Positions 34,532 through 44,587 of a stretch of 64,000 bases of DNA are shown piece after piece. The notes beneath the pieces are model-generated. The model worked only from the letters and a program-made list of their open reading frames with translations, was not told the origin of the DNA and made no database searches. Positions within the stretch are counted from its first letter, which is position 1. Every line of letters begins with the position of its first letter. The stretch comes from Vibrio sp. RE88 (GTDB lineage: Bacteria > Pseudomonadota > Gammaproteobacteria > Enterobacterales > Vibrionaceae). Location of the stretch: the NCBI RefSeq assembly GCF_013113835.1, contig NZ_VTYQ01000003.1:682001-746000 (forward strand), written 5' to 3'. The position numbers and the translations under genes are program-made.

Positions 34532-35062
34532 ATGAGCAAAAAAGACACCGAAATTGATGATGATTTCGCCCTTTTCAGGGATGCAGTACAAGGCGTAAAA
34601 AAGTTGCGACAGGATACCATAGTCCAGCAGCCAAAAAAAAATACTAAGCAAAAAGAAATCAAACGTAGCGCGCGTGAAGCCAGCGATACAGAGTTTTATT
34701 TTTCTGATGAGTTCGTGCCACTTCTCAATGAAGACGGCCCGACTCGCTATGCCCGCGATGACGTTTCTCAATATGAAGTGAAACGCCTTCGCCGTGGTGT
34801 GTATGTCCCAGATGTATTTTTAGATATGCACGGCATGACGCAAAATGAAGCCAAGCGCGAACTCGGCTCGATGATCGCATACTGCATCAAAAATGAGATT
34901 TCGTGTGCGTGTGTTCAACACGGCATTGGTAAGCATATTCTCAAGCAGAAAACGCCGCTTTGGTTGGCGCAGCACCCTGATGTCATGGCGTTTCACCAAG
35001 CACCATTAGAGTTTGGCGGTGACGGCGCTTTGCTGGTTCTGCTGTCGATCCCAGAAAAATAG
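34532..35062 (+). CDS. smrB: Ribosome rescue endonuclease SmrB
   Basis: This 176-residue protein has a basic, probably disordered N-terminus and a C-terminal SMR domain. Its homologue recognises collided ribosomes and cleaves the mRNA between them, feeding tmRNA rescue. The SMR signatures LDMHGMTQNEAKREL and QHGIGKHILK are present. The start at 34532 (MSKKDTEIDDDF) gives the family length; a longer frame from 34472 adds 20 residues overlapping the prmB promoter region. Confidence 0.94.
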   Translation: MSKKDTEIDDDFALFRDAVQGVKKLRQDTIVQQPKKNTKQKEIKRSAREASDTEFYFSDEFVPLLNEDGPTRYARDDVSQYEVKRLRRGVYVPDVFLDMHGMTQNEAKRELGSMIAYCIKNEISCACVQHGIGKHILKQKTPLWLAQHPDVMAFHQAPLEFGGDGALLVLLSIPEK

Positions 35063-35090
35063 AAATGCACTCACAAATAGAAGACAGTTT

Positions 35091-36221
35091 CTATTGCCTT
35101 AAGTCTGGTGGGATCGGTAGATCTGACGCTTTAAAGTGAGGACGCTGTCCACCACGTTTACGGTACTGCTTAAGCTGGAACACATAAGCCAGCACCTGTG
35201 CCACCGCCGTAAACAGCCCATCAGGAATCTCTTGCTCTAGCTCCGTGGAGTGATACAACGCACGTGCAAGCGGAGGGGCAGGAATAACATAAATGTCGTG
35301 CTCACGAGCGATTTCTCGTATTTTTAGCGCCATGTGATCGGTACCTTTCGCCACCACAATCGGCGCTTTATCAGTATCCTGTTTATAGCGCAGAGCCACA
35401 GAGAAGTGCTCCGGGTTAGTGACAATGACATCGGCTTGGGGGACTTCTGACATCATTCGACGTTGAGCGGCTTCACGTTGCAACATACGGATCCGCCCTT
35501 TGACTTCAGGCTTACCTTCCGTCTCCTTGTACTCGTCTTTGACTTCCTGTTTGGTCATCTTCAATTGATTGGCGTGCTGCCAGATCTGGAAAGGGATATC
35601 GATCGCGACAACAATCAGCAACGAACAACTGATCAACAGTACAAAGTTAAGCAAGATATCTAACGCGTGGAAAATGTTCTGCGGATAGACATCCATACTC
35701 AACTGAAACAGATCTTCCTGCGCGGCATCGATCAAATAGAAAGCAACACCAGACACTAACGTCACTTTCAGAATCGACTTAAGCAGTTCAACCCAGCTTT
35801 GCAGACCTACCATGCGTTTCAGGCCGCTGAGTGGGTTCATTTTCGACCATTTGGGCATCGCGGCTTCAACTGAGAAGCTAATACCGCCAATCCCTGCTGC
35901 GCCGATTAAAGCGGCAATGAACAAGACAACAAGAATCAACAGCAACGGGCCAAGTAAATTGCCCATCGAGCCAAGAGCAATATCAAACAACTTTGGCAGG
36001 TCAAAAATTTCGTCACGAGAGAGGTCGAACAGACGCCCCATGAGCGTATATAAAGCACGTGCAAGTGACTCGCCAAACCACATCAGGGCAATGGCGCCAA
36101 TCACAAGCACAGATACCGACGCTAATTCTTTTGACCTTGCAACCTGCCCTTTTTCACGAGCCTGTTGCAAGCGCCTGGGCGTGGCGTCTTCGGTGCGTTC
36201 TTGACCGTCTGATTCTGCCAA
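35091..36221 (-). CDS. flhB: Flagellar export switch protein FlhB
   Basis: This 376-residue inner-membrane part of the flagellar type III export apparatus switches secretion from rod/hook to filament substrates. There are four membrane helices in the N-terminal two thirds and a cytoplasmic C-domain. The autocleavage site at residues 269-272 reads NPEH rather than the usual NPTH; Asn and Pro are kept. It is the last gene of the fliK-to-flhB run seen here, 9 bp after fliR. Confidence 0.97.
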   Translation of the reverse strand: MAESDGQERTEDATPRRLQQAREKGQVARSKELASVSVLVIGAIALMWFGESLARALYTLMGRLFDLSRDEIFDLPKLFDIALGSMGNLLGPLLLILVVLFIAALIGAAGIGGISFSVEAAMPKWSKMNPLSGLKRMVGLQSWVELLKSILKVTLVSGVAFYLIDAAQEDLFQLSMDVYPQNIFHALDILLNFVLLISCSLLIVVAIDIPFQIWQHANQLKMTKQEVKDEYKETEGKPEVKGRIRMLQREAAQRRMMSEVPQADVIVTNPEHFSVALRYKQDTDKAPIVVAKGTDHMALKIREIAREHDIYVIPAPPLARALYHSTELEQEIPDGLFTAVAQVLAYVFQLKQYRKRGGQRPHFKASDLPIPPDLRQ

Positions 36222-36230
36222 CTCAGCCCC

Positions 36231-37013
36231 CTAACAATTTAAGCGTATGAAGCTGCAAACTTGCTGCTCCCCTTGCAACCAGAATAGCTCATAGTGGCTG
36301 AAGAGCCCGGCGATAATGTACCAACAGAGTAACAAACCGACGATCAGAGCAAACGCAAAACCCAAAGAGAAGATATTCAGCTGTGGTGCCGCACGGGTCA
36401 TAACGCCGAACGATAAGTTAATCGTCAACAGCGCAATAATCCCAGACAAAGACATACTCAGTGCGACTTTAAACATGATCCCTAGCCAAAGAGCTAATTC
36501 CCTAAAATCGACAGTGTTCAACGACCCGCTACCAATAGGTAGCGACTTGAAGCTCATCACCACCAGCATGATCATTTTCAAGTGACCATCGGTCGCGAGG
36601 AAAAACATCGTAGCAAGGAACATAAAAAGCTGACCTAGCAATGGCGTATTCTGACCATTGGCAGGGTCGACCATGGAAGCAAAACCCAAACTCGCTTGCA
36701 TACCCAGGATCTGGCCGAGAATGACGAAGGTCTGAATCATGAACTGAGTGATGGTGCCCATCGCGACACCAATGATGATCTGCTCTAAAAGGGTCATGAA
36801 CCCTTGGAAAGAGAGCAACTCTATGGTGTCGGGCACAGCAGGAATAACTGGCATCACAGCAAATGTGATTGCCAAACCAAGGTAGAGTCTGACACGAGTA
36901 GAAACAAAACGAGCCCCTGTCACCGACATGACCATTAACATGGCAGCGATTCGGGTATAGGGCCAGAAGTAGTTGGCTATCCAGTCGAGTATCAGGCTCG
37001 TTGGGTACTCCAC
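36231..37013 (-). CDS. fliR: Flagellar export protein FliR
   Basis: This 260-residue multi-spanning core component of the flagellar export gate forms a complex with FliP and FliQ. The hydrophobic profile and the motif MGTITQFMIQTFVILGQILGMQ match the family. It lies between fliQ and flhB with gaps of 9-11 bp. Confidence 0.96.
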   Translation of the reverse strand: MEYPTSLILDWIANYFWPYTRIAAMLMVMSVTGARFVSTRVRLYLGLAITFAVMPVIPAVPDTIELLSFQGFMTLLEQIIIGVAMGTITQFMIQTFVILGQILGMQASLGFASMVDPANGQNTPLLGQLFMFLATMFFLATDGHLKMIMLVVMSFKSLPIGSGSLNTVDFRELALWLGIMFKVALSMSLSGIIALLTINLSFGVMTRAAPQLNIFSLGFAFALIVGLLLCWYIIAGLFSHYELFWLQGEQQVCSFIRLNC

Positions 37014-37024
37014 GTGATACCGCC

Positions 37025-37294
37025 TTAGTAGAGAACCTGAGGCAGGCGCTCAACAATTGAGAAAAAGTACTCCATCAACATCTGTGTCATCCAATGGGCG
37101 AACAACATCAACGCCAGTAAAGTCACTACTAGACGAGGTAAGAAGCTCAACGTCTGTTCGTTAATCGAGGTGGCAGCCTGAAAAATCGCAACAATCAAAC
37201 CAATGAGTAGGCTGGGGATGATAATGGCACATACCATAATCAGCACCATCCACAGTGCACCTCTGAATAACTCAACAAATACTTCAGGCGTCAT
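37025..37294 (-). CDS. fliQ: Flagellar export protein FliQ
   Basis: This 89-residue two-helix inner-membrane protein (LFRGALWMVLIMVCAIIIPS and LPRLVVTLLALMLFAHWM) is typical of FliQ, a core subunit of the export gate. It lies 12 bp after fliP and 11 bp before fliR. Confidence 0.97.
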   Translation of the reverse strand: MTPEVFVELFRGALWMVLIMVCAIIIPSLLIGLIVAIFQAATSINEQTLSFLPRLVVTLLALMLFAHWMTQMLMEYFFSIVERLPQVLY

Positions 37295-37306
37295 GCTTTC
37301 CTCCCG

Positions 37307-38182
37307 CTACAAGGCAAAGCTGCCGGCTAGAGTCGACAGAATCAGGTTCCAACCATCAACAAGGACAAACAGCATCAATTTGAATGGTAGAGAAACGATC
37401 ATAGGAGAAAGCATCATCATACCCATTGCCATCAGAACCGAGGCGACCACCAAGTCGATAATCAAAAACGGTAAGAAGAGCATAAAGCCTATCTGGAAAG
37501 CGGTTTTCAATTCAGACGTAATAAATGCTGGGATCAACACCGCCATTGAAACATCTTCCGGTGCTGTTGCATCCGAGCCAGAAATATTAACAAAGGTTTC
37601 CAGATCTTTGACTCGCGTTTGCTTGAGCATAAAATCTTTCATCGGCACCTGAGCAACATCAAAGGCTTGGCGCGCCGTAATTTGCTCGTTGATATAAGGC
37701 TGAATCGCCTTGTCATTAATTTCGTTCAATACTGGCGACATGATGAAGAAGGTCAGGAAAATCGCGATGCCTATGATGACCTGATTGGATGGCGTTTGTT
37801 GCAGACCCATCGCCTGACGAAGAATCGACATCACCACTACAATACGCGTAAAAGACGTCATCAAAATAACCATGGCGGGCAAGAAACCCAACATGGTCAT
37901 TAACGCTAGAATCTGTAAGTTAACCGAATAATCTTCACTGCCATCTGGGTTAGTGGTCATAGTGAACGCAGGAATGCCTCCCCCACCACCAGTAAAGCTG
38001 CCGGTTGAAATGGTTCGTGCCGCGCCCTGCTCTTTTTCCATGGCAGACACGGTGACCGATTGCGATGGAGCAGCATTGTCAGGAATAGGCGTTGCAATGC
38101 TTTCCTCAGCAGATGAAATTGCCGAAAAAAAGCTCAGGCATAGAGTCAGTATCAGTGAAGCGAATCGACTAGTGTTTATCAT
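37307..38182 (-). CDS. fliP: Flagellar export protein FliP
   Basis: This 291-residue export gate subunit has a cleavable signal peptide and a Gly-rich mature N-terminus. Family motifs include [20 protein letters not shown] and the region [19 protein letters not shown]. It overlaps fliO by 14 bp, indicating coupled translation. Confidence 0.97.
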   Translation of the reverse strand: MINTSRFASLILTLCLSFFSAISSAEESIATPIPDNAAPSQSVTVSAMEKEQGAARTISTGSFTGGGGGIPAFTMTTNPDGSEDYSVNLQILALMTMLGFLPAMVILMTSFTRIVVVMSILRQAMGLQQTPSNQVIIGIAIFLTFFIMSPVLNEINDKAIQPYINEQITARQAFDVAQVPMKDFMLKQTRVKDLETFVNISGSDATAPEDVSMAVLIPAFITSELKTAFQIGFMLFLPFLIIDLVVASVLMAMGMMMLSPMIVSLPFKLMLFVLVDGWNLILSTLAGSFAL

Positions 38183-38588
38183 TCTTTTTCAATAGCTGAG
38201 TCAATTGAGTGGCAAAAGGACTGCCCGCCAATGCAGATTTGTTCAGCTCCTCCTGAGTCAAAGGGGTATCCAATTTGGAAATCAGTTGTATCGACTGTGC
38301 GGTCACTCCAACTAAAAACTGCTCTTCACCCGCCTGCACGATCATGATTCGCTCACGAGTGCCGACTGGAATCTGGCGCACGATATTCAGCCCACTTTGG
38401 TTAATCATCGCTGGCACACGCATGCGTTTCAGCAACCAAGCCAAAAAGAGAATGAACGCCACAACGAACAAGAGCGACCCAAACGTGGTCGCCCAATCTA
38501 ACTGATTACTTGTCGCAGTTTCAGCCCAAACAGCAGGAGAGAGAAGTGTCAGGACACACAGTAACGCTCCTTTTAACTGTTGTCTCAT
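38169..38588 (-). CDS. fliO: Flagellar assembly protein FliO
   Basis: This 139-residue bitopic protein has an N-terminal signal-like helix, then [21 protein letters not shown] and a cytoplasmic domain. FliO assists assembly of the FliP ring. It starts 4 bp after fliN and overlaps fliP. Confidence 0.93.
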   Translation of the reverse strand: MRQQLKGALLCVLTLLSPAVWAETATSNQLDWATTFGSLLFVVAFILFLAWLLKRMRVPAMINQSGLNIVRQIPVGTRERIMIVQAGEEQFLVGVTAQSIQLISKLDTPLTQEELNKSALAGSPFATQLTQLLKKNDKH

Positions 38589-38591
38589 AAC

Positions 38592-39002
38592 CTACCTTAG
38601 CTTCTTAATTCGCTCAGTCTGGCTTATTACGTCAGTCAGACGGATACCAAACTTGTCGTTGACCACCACCACTTCACCGTGTGCAATCAAGGTACCGTTA
38701 ACCAAAACGTCCAATGACTCACCAGCCAAGCGTTCCAGTTCTACAACTGAACCCTGGTTGAGTTGCAATAAGTTACGGATACTAATTTGTGAACGGCCGA
38801 CTTCCATAGAAATCGTTACCGGAATGTCCAGAATCGTATCAAGTTTACGGCGTTCGTCTTCCGAAATAGGCGACCCGGTGTCTTGCAACTCATCAAGTTG
38901 AGCGGCCATAACCTCATCTACATCTACCTCTGGCGCATCAGGGTCTTCGCCTAATGCCGCAGCCCATTCGTCCGCCAGTTTTTGATCGTCGCTCGGTTCC
39001 AT
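38592..39002 (-). CDS. fliN: Flagellar C-ring protein FliN
   Basis: This 136-residue protein has an acidic N-terminal extension and a C-terminal SpoA/surface-presentation domain (ILDIPVTISMEVGRSQISIR...). FliN builds the lower C-ring with FliM and also docks FliH. It lies 24 bp after fliM. Confidence 0.97.
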   Translation of the reverse strand: MEPSDDQKLADEWAAALGEDPDAPEVDVDEVMAAQLDELQDTGSPISEDERRKLDTILDIPVTISMEVGRSQISIRNLLQLNQGSVVELERLAGESLDVLVNGTLIAHGEVVVVNDKFGIRLTDVISQTERIKKLR

Positions 39003-39026
39003 ACCTGTTACCTATTTACTTTTGTA

Positions 39027-40082
39027 TTAATCTTCAATTTCACCGTCATCTTCTTCTAATTCAGAGATGACGTCTTTACCCAAGAAGGCTATATCTGTCT
39101 TCACCACATCTGGGCGTTTAATTTTCTCAGACACCTGAACCGCAAGCTGCTCACCAGAACGTCCCATCTTCACACGGAAAGTAGGCAGCTCTTCAACAAA
39201 CATAGTGGCATTTTCAGGCATAGTGATTGGAATAATGTCGCCCGGTTGAAGCTCCATTAAGTCCCTCAATGAGATGTCTTGCTCCAGCAAGTTAACTCGG
39301 AAGTTAACCGGAACATCCATAATTTCTTCGCGAAGCGCCGTACTCCAACGAACGTCGGTTTCCATTTTATCTGACTGGACACCCGCATCCAGAAGCTCGC
39401 GAATAGGTTCAACCATGGAGTAAGGCATCACCACGTGGAAATCACCGCCACCACCATCGACTTCGATATGGAAAGAGCTGACAACAATCACTTCCGTCGG
39501 GCTGACGATGTTCGCCATACTCGGGTTTACTTCAGAATCGAGGTATTCAAACTCGACTCCCATCACTGGCGACCATGCTTCTTTGTAATCTTCAAAAACG
39601 ATTTTAAGCAGCAGTTGAACAATTCGACGCTCGGTAGGCGTAAACTCACGACCTTCGATACGCGCATGGAAGCGGCCGTCACCACCGAAAAAGTTTTCCA
39701 CCAAGATAAACACCAAACGTGCTTCCATGGTGATCAAGGCTGTCCCTTTCAGTGGTCTAAAGCGCACCATGTTTAGACTAGTGGGTACGTACAACGTGTT
39801 TTGGTACTCACCAAACTTCATCATTTGTACGCCATTTATCGACACTTCGGCGGTTTTTCGCAGCATATTGAATAAGCTGATACGCATGTGACGCGCAAAA
39901 CGCTCATTGATCAACTCCAGTGTCGGCATTCGACCACGAACAATGCGGTCCTGAGAAGAGAAGTCAAAGTCTACCGCGCTGGCATCCGTCGCAGCGGCAC
40001 CGCCTTCTTCTTCTACCTCATCAACATCGTCGACACCGTGGAGTAGCGCATCAATCTCGTCTTGGCTTAATAGATCGGTCAC
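39027..40082 (-). CDS. fliM: Flagellar motor switch protein FliM
   Basis: This 351-residue C-ring protein binds phospho-CheY. The N-terminal CheY-binding motif LLSQDEIDALLHGV is intact and is followed by an acidic linker, the middle CheC-like domain and the C-terminal SpoA domain. It is 7 bp downstream of fliL. Confidence 0.98.
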   Translation of the reverse strand: MTDLLSQDEIDALLHGVDDVDEVEEEGGAAATDASAVDFDFSSQDRIVRGRMPTLELINERFARHMRISLFNMLRKTAEVSINGVQMMKFGEYQNTLYVPTSLNMVRFRPLKGTALITMEARLVFILVENFFGGDGRFHARIEGREFTPTERRIVQLLLKIVFEDYKEAWSPVMGVEFEYLDSEVNPSMANIVSPTEVIVVSSFHIEVDGGGGDFHVVMPYSMVEPIRELLDAGVQSDKMETDVRWSTALREEIMDVPVNFRVNLLEQDISLRDLMELQPGDIIPITMPENATMFVEELPTFRVKMGRSGEQLAVQVSEKIKRPDVVKTDIAFLGKDVISELEEDDGEIED

Positions 40083-40089
40083 TCTTCAC

Positions 40090-40587
40090 CTACTGTATTA
40101 CAAAATCGGTAAACAACACTCGCTCAATCACAGGCTGTCCTACCGCACGAGTCAGACTCGCTTTAATATCTTCTGTTGCTTTATCACGAAGCTCAACACG
40201 GCCATTGACGCTGCGAAGTTGGTCAACGGTTGCTGATGCGAATGTGCCCAGTAACGAGCTTTCAATCAGTGGTGAGTGATAACGTGCAAGGTTTTCATTG
40301 TCAGTACCGCGCACCATTAGCTGCACTTTTATCTGAACTAAACGATCTTTTTTGTCGCCAGTCACATTGAACAAAAACGGCTGCGCAATATTGACGTAAG
40401 AGACAGGCTCAGTAGAGACCACCATTTCTTGTTGAGCGGTTTCTTCCATCTGTTCTGGTTCGCTCGATCCCATAAGGAAAAACGCAGCACCGCCACCGCC
40501 GACTAACAAAACAACAACAGCGATGATGATAATTAACAGCTTGCTTTTACCTTTGGGTGCTTCTGCTTCTAATTCTTCGTCTGCCAT
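40090..40587 (-). CDS. fliL: Flagellar basal body-associated protein FliL
   Basis: This 165-residue protein has one N-terminal helix (LLIIIIAVVVLLVGGGGAAF, about 17-36) and a periplasmic stomatin-like domain. FliL rings surround stators and support torque in polar flagella of Vibrio. It follows fliK by 37 bp. Confidence 0.95.
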   Translation of the reverse strand: MADEELEAEAPKGKSKLLIIIIAVVVLLVGGGGAAFFLMGSSEPEQMEETAQQEMVVSTEPVSYVNIAQPFLFNVTGDKKDRLVQIKVQLMVRGTDNENLARYHSPLIESSLLGTFASATVDQLRSVNGRVELRDKATEDIKASLTRAVGQPVIERVLFTDFVIQ

Positions 40588-40624
40588 ATCCGATCTTTCT
40601 CTATTTTTCTTACTTTTCTACAGT

Positions 40625-42679
40625 TTAAGCGTAATAACTAATTCCATCACGCTTTGTTGCGACATTCAAATCAAGATTGACGTCTGGTTCAAGGTTTTCT
40701 TCACCCGAGAAGGCTTGATTGCCGTTACCTTGACCATTTCCCGGACCATTTCCAGCCGCATAGCGGTTTTGTTGCTGGCCAGAAGATTGCTGCTGAACTG
40801 AAGAGTCACCCAATTGGACCCCTTGCTGAGCTAACATTTCTCGCAAGCGCGGCATCGATTGTTCGATGACATCTCTCGCTTGCTGGTTGGCGACTGTAAA
40901 GTGCACGGTAGCGCCATCACCGGTCATATTCATCCGGATTTGTAGTCGCCCTAACTCCGGTGGGTCAAGACGAATATCGATATTCTTCAGGTTCTTCGAC
41001 ATCATCATCTGCACACGTTCAGCAACTTGCTCACCTGCAATCTCACGATTCAGCTGCATTGGTGCTTGCGCGGCTGCTTGTTCGGCACGTAACTGATTCT
41101 GTACCGTCAAACCTTGTTGACCTGCTGCCTGAGAAAGCTGCTGTGCAAAGCCCGCTTCATGGCCCTGACCCTGCTTGCCTTCTGTTGCGGCTAATTTGCC
41201 CAATGTTCCCGCCGCTTTTGCCCCCATTACCGCTTTTAGCATCGCTTGCTCACTCACGGCTGGACTAGCGACCGCTTGTTGAAGCTGACTTGCCGCCAAT
41301 TCGTTGGGTAATGGCATAGCCGTGGCCTGCTGAGCCGCTTGAAGATTGTTTTGAGCAGCGCTAACCGTTGCTGCTGAAGAGCTGTGCAGTGCCTGCTGTA
41401 CAGACTGAGCCAAATGGGCTTGCTGTGCCTTAGGTTTGACATCCGGCTGAATCTGCAACTCCTCTGCCCCTGCTTCTGCGGAAGAAACAGCCCATGGTAT
41501 GGCTGCCGCCCCAGCGACCACACCTGCTGCAACGGTAGGCTCAACAATGCTGTCTGAGGTTGCATCACTAGCCGCCTGCAGAGTTTGAGTTGCTTTAGCT
41601 TGAACCGGTTTTTCCGCTGTCGCTTTCAAGGGTTGAACTGTCTCCCCTCCTTTTGTCGCGGCTAATTGAGTTTGAGCTTCAGCTTTCGCGGCTTCCACAA
41701 CCTGTTCAATTTCTTTGTCTGTTAAGCCTTGGGCTTTAAGCTCTTGCTTTAGAAGTTCAATCTCAGGGCTGGTCATCTCCGTTTTGCTATCGGCTAATTG
41801 AGTTAGGCCCGCTGCTGCCCCCACGCCGCCTACAACCGCAACATGCTCTGGTTGAATTTTGCTTGTTGTTGACGCCAACGCTGCTTCTTGCTCACTATCG
41901 CGCTCAATAAAGCGCTTGGCGTTTTCAGGAATGACGACTTGGTCTTCACTCACTTGCTGTTTTAGCGAAGCAGACTCAGACGCTATTTTGCTCTGTTCAA
42001 GAGGTATAGCGCCTTCTTTAGTCGTGTTCGACTGGTTGTTAGCCTTCAGATTGGTTTCTGCGTCAACATCGGCCTTAGCGGTACTCTTCAGTGCTTCCTC
42101 ACCAATTTTCTCTACTTTCAGCGGATTAGCCGGTTTTTCTCCCTCGGCCACTAATTGAGATTTCTGTGGCAACTCGTTGCCGTCTTTGGGTTGCAGGGCC
42201 TTATTGGCCTCATTCAATCGCCCGAGCAGTTCTTCATTCTCTGAAATGATCTTCTCTGCATCTCCATCAGCTTTAACCGATACCTTGCCTTCTGCCGAAG
42301 ATTCAAGGTCAGTCGCGATACTTTGCTTTGGCGTGCTGTCGTCAGATTTTAATAGTTCATCAGCCGCAGCACCGTCTGTATCTGCTGCCACGACTTTTCC
42401 AGATTCAGCAACTTCATCACCATCGCCGCTGATTTCTTCATCGCCACTAACCTCTTGTTCTAGAAGCGCTTTAGTACTTTCTTCTCCTTCCGTCACTTGC
42501 TCAGCTTTCGCAGAGTCTGACTCTGACACTTTTTCCTCGCCAGAGTCTCCCTTGATTAAAGCCGCCAGTTTGGAGAAAAAACCTTCAGACTGCTGAGCTT
42601 CGTCCCCAGCTTCGACTGATGGAGACGCGGAGCTCGACGTTTTAGGCGTATCGGAAACCGGAGTTAGATTCACATTCAT
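40625..42679 (-). CDS. fliK: Flagellar hook-length control protein FliK
   Basis: This protein of about 684 residues is long for FliK, with an acidic then Ala/Gln-rich low-complexity ruler region. The conserved C-terminal switch domain (about 565-650) contains IDIRLDPPELGRLQIRMN. FliK measures the hook and triggers the FlhB substrate switch. The ATG at 42679 (MNVNLTPVSDT) is preferred; a GTG 15 bases upstream is possible. It is first in the fliKLMNOPQR-flhB run and has a sigma-54-type promoter 91 bp upstream. Confidence 0.92.
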   Translation of the reverse strand: MNVNLTPVSDTPKTSSSASPSVEAGDEAQQSEGFFSKLAALIKGDSGEEKVSESDSAKAEQVTEGEESTKALLEQEVSGDEEISGDGDEVAESGKVVAADTDGAAADELLKSDDSTPKQSIATDLESSAEGKVSVKADGDAEKIISENEELLGRLNEANKALQPKDGNELPQKSQLVAEGEKPANPLKVEKIGEEALKSTAKADVDAETNLKANNQSNTTKEGAIPLEQSKIASESASLKQQVSEDQVVIPENAKRFIERDSEQEAALASTTSKIQPEHVAVVGGVGAAAGLTQLADSKTEMTSPEIELLKQELKAQGLTDKEIEQVVEAAKAEAQTQLAATKGGETVQPLKATAEKPVQAKATQTLQAASDATSDSIVEPTVAAGVVAGAAAIPWAVSSAEAGAEELQIQPDVKPKAQQAHLAQSVQQALHSSSAATVSAAQNNLQAAQQATAMPLPNELAASQLQQAVASPAVSEQAMLKAVMGAKAAGTLGKLAATEGKQGQGHEAGFAQQLSQAAGQQGLTVQNQLRAEQAAAQAPMQLNREIAGEQVAERVQMMMSKNLKNIDIRLDPPELGRLQIRMNMTGDGATVHFTVANQQARDVIEQSMPRLREMLAQQGVQLGDSSVQQQSSGQQQNRYAAGNGPGNGQGNGNQAFSGEENLEPDVNLDLNVATKRDGISYYA

Positions 42680-42769
42680 AAATAGATCACTCACGCATAA
42701 TTGAGAGAACAGTCACGGCCAATCATTCGAACAGCAAGTAGCGGCAACCTGTTAGTTAACGAGAAAATC

Positions 42770-42785
42770 TGCAAGAAGTGCGCCA
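42770..42785 (-). promoter_or_regulatory. Sigma-54 promoter for the fliK operon
   Basis: On the minus strand TGGCGCACTTCTTGCA has GG at -24 and GC at -12 with the correct spacing. It lies between fliJ and fliK. FlrC-type activation is the expected control in vibrios. Confidence 0.8.
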
Positions 42786-42817
42786 ATCAACGGGGGGAAA
42801 ACGCGATAAATGTGATA

Positions 42818-43258
42818 TCAGTTCGAAGTACGGCGGGAATATTGGAGGGTAGAAAACTCATCCATTTGTTTTTGCTCACGAATATTCTGTAAGCGTTCTT
42901 TTTCTGTCTGCTTTTTCTCAATCAGCCACTCGTAAGAGCGACGTTGCTTACGACATTCCAGCCAGTTTTGCTCACAGCTTTCTACTTGTGATTTGAAATG
43001 CTCTTCAGCCTGTTTCTGCTTGGCCAAGGTTTCATCTAAGGTCGTGAGGAAGCGGTTCAGGTGAGAATATTGGCTAGCGGTTAGCCCTTGTTTGCCTCGT
43101 TCAACCAATTGATTACAGTAATCTAGACGATAGTTTTCTATCTGCTCTAGCTGCTGATAATAACCATCTAATTCAACTCGCGCTTGACTGAGTGCAAGTA
43201 CCGCTTGGTTCTCTCGCTCCTGAGCCTGACTTAATAGAAAATCCAGCGCATTATCCAT
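42818..43258 (-). CDS. fliJ: Flagellar export chaperone FliJ
   Basis: This 146-residue, almost entirely coiled-coil protein is rich in Glu, Gln and Arg. FliJ inserts in the FliI hexamer and links the ATPase to FlhA. It is last in the fliEFGHIJ run and starts 3 bp after fliI. Confidence 0.93.
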   Translation of the reverse strand: MDNALDFLLSQAQERENQAVLALSQARVELDGYYQQLEQIENYRLDYCNQLVERGKQGLTASQYSHLNRFLTTLDETLAKQKQAEEHFKSQVESCEQNWLECRKQRRSYEWLIEKKQTEKERLQNIREQKQMDEFSTLQYSRRTSN

Positions 43259-43261
43259 AAA

Positions 43262-44587
43262 TTACGAATCTCCCTGCAGAAGATTACGCAGCATATTGAC
43301 GCACATGTCGTATGGAACAGTCTCTTTCATGGCCTGCTGTAGGTAACCATCCAGTCGAGGTTTTAAAGTAAACGCACTGTCGATTGCTGGGTCAGATCCC
43401 GGCTTATAAGCGCCAATCGATACCAGATCCTGATTTTTACGACAAACAGACAGCACCTGACGTACCGCTTTGGACATCAGTATCTGCTCTTCCGAAGTAA
43501 TCTGTGGCATGACACGGCTGACCGACTTCTCCACATCAATGGCAGGATAATGACCTGCATCAGCCATTTCACGCGATAGCACAATATGACCGTCCAGAAT
43601 TGCTCGCGATGCATCTGCAATTGGGTCTTGGAGATCGTCCCCTTCCGTCAACACGGTAAAGAATGCCGTGATAGACCCTTGATCCTGACCGCCATTCCCC
43701 GCTCGCTCCACCAAGGCTGGTAACTTGGCAAATACTGAAGGTGGGTAACCTTTGGTTGCAGGCGGCTCGCCTACAGATAGGGCAATTTCACGCTGAGCCT
43801 GCGCAAATCGTGTCAAAGAGTCCATCAACAGCAGTACATCTAACCCTTGGTCACGGAAGTATTCCGCAATTGTCAGTGCGGTCTGACAGCCTTTAAGGCG
43901 CATCAGTGGTGAAGAGTCAGCAGGCGCCGCCACGACAACCGAACGTTGGCGGCCATCTACTCCAAGAATTTCTTCGATAAACTCTTTTACTTCACGTCCA
44001 CGTTCACCAATTAGGCCTACCACCACCACTTGCGCGGTCGTTCCTCGAGTCATCATGCCCAACGTAACCGACTTACCCACACCTGAACCCGCAAACAGAC
44101 CAATACGCTGACCTTTGCCGACCGTCAAAAGTCCGTTGATGGCTTTGATGCCAACATCGAGAGGCTCAGAAATAGGTTTACGCGCAAGAGGGTTAATGGG
44201 ATCGGCGTTGAAGGCTGCTCGCTTCTCAGTATACAAAGGGCCAAGGCCGTCTAACGGATTACCAACGCCATCAATAACACGCCCAAGAAGTTCCATACCC
44301 ACAGGTAAACCAGCTTCACTCGTCAAGGGCGTCACTTTAGCACCAGGTAACACACCCGTGATTTGCTCACTGGGCATCAAGTAGAGATTATCACCAGAGA
44401 AACCCACCACCTCTGCTTCCATCTCACCATGCATGGTTTCGACTTTGCACAGACTGCCGATAGGAGCGCGGCATCCGGTGGCTTCAAGAGTTAATCCAAC
44501 AACCCTAACCAGCTTCCCCGAAGCAACGGGGCGACAGGTTAACCCTTGCGTTTGGTACTGAGAAAGGCGTTCAGCCAGCGCCAACAT
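43262..44587 (-). CDS. fliI: Flagellar export ATPase FliI
   Basis: This 441-residue F1-beta-like ATPase has Walker [12 protein letters not shown], the family motif [16 protein letters not shown] and Walker [14 protein letters not shown]. It energises unloading of export substrates. The start shares one base with the fliH stop region, so the genes are coupled. Confidence 0.98.
   Translation of the reverse strand: MLALAERLSQYQTQGLTCRPVASGKLVRVVGLTLEATGCRAPIGSLCKVETMHGEMEAEVVGFSGDNLYLMPSEQITGVLPGAKVTPLTSEAGLPVGMELLGRVIDGVGNPLDGLGPLYTEKRAAFNADPINPLARKPISEPLDVGIKAINGLLTVGKGQRIGLFAGSGVGKSVTLGMMTRGTTAQVVVVGLIGERGREVKEFIEEILGVDGRQRSVVVAAPADSSPLMRLKGCQTALTIAEYFRDQGLDVLLLMDSLTRFAQAQREIALSVGEPPATKGYPPSVFAKLPALVERAGNGGQDQGSITAFFTVLTEGDDLQDPIADASRAILDGHIVLSREMADAGHYPAIDVEKSVSRVMPQITSEEQILMSKAVRQVLSVCRKNQDLVSIGAYKPGSDPAIDSAFTLKPRLDGYLQQAMKETVPYDMCVNMLRNLLQGDS

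Noticed and set aside
35063..35090. Possible terminator between convergent smrB and flhB
   Set aside because: Only an imperfect AATAGAAA/TTTCTATT pairing with a 20-base loop was seen.
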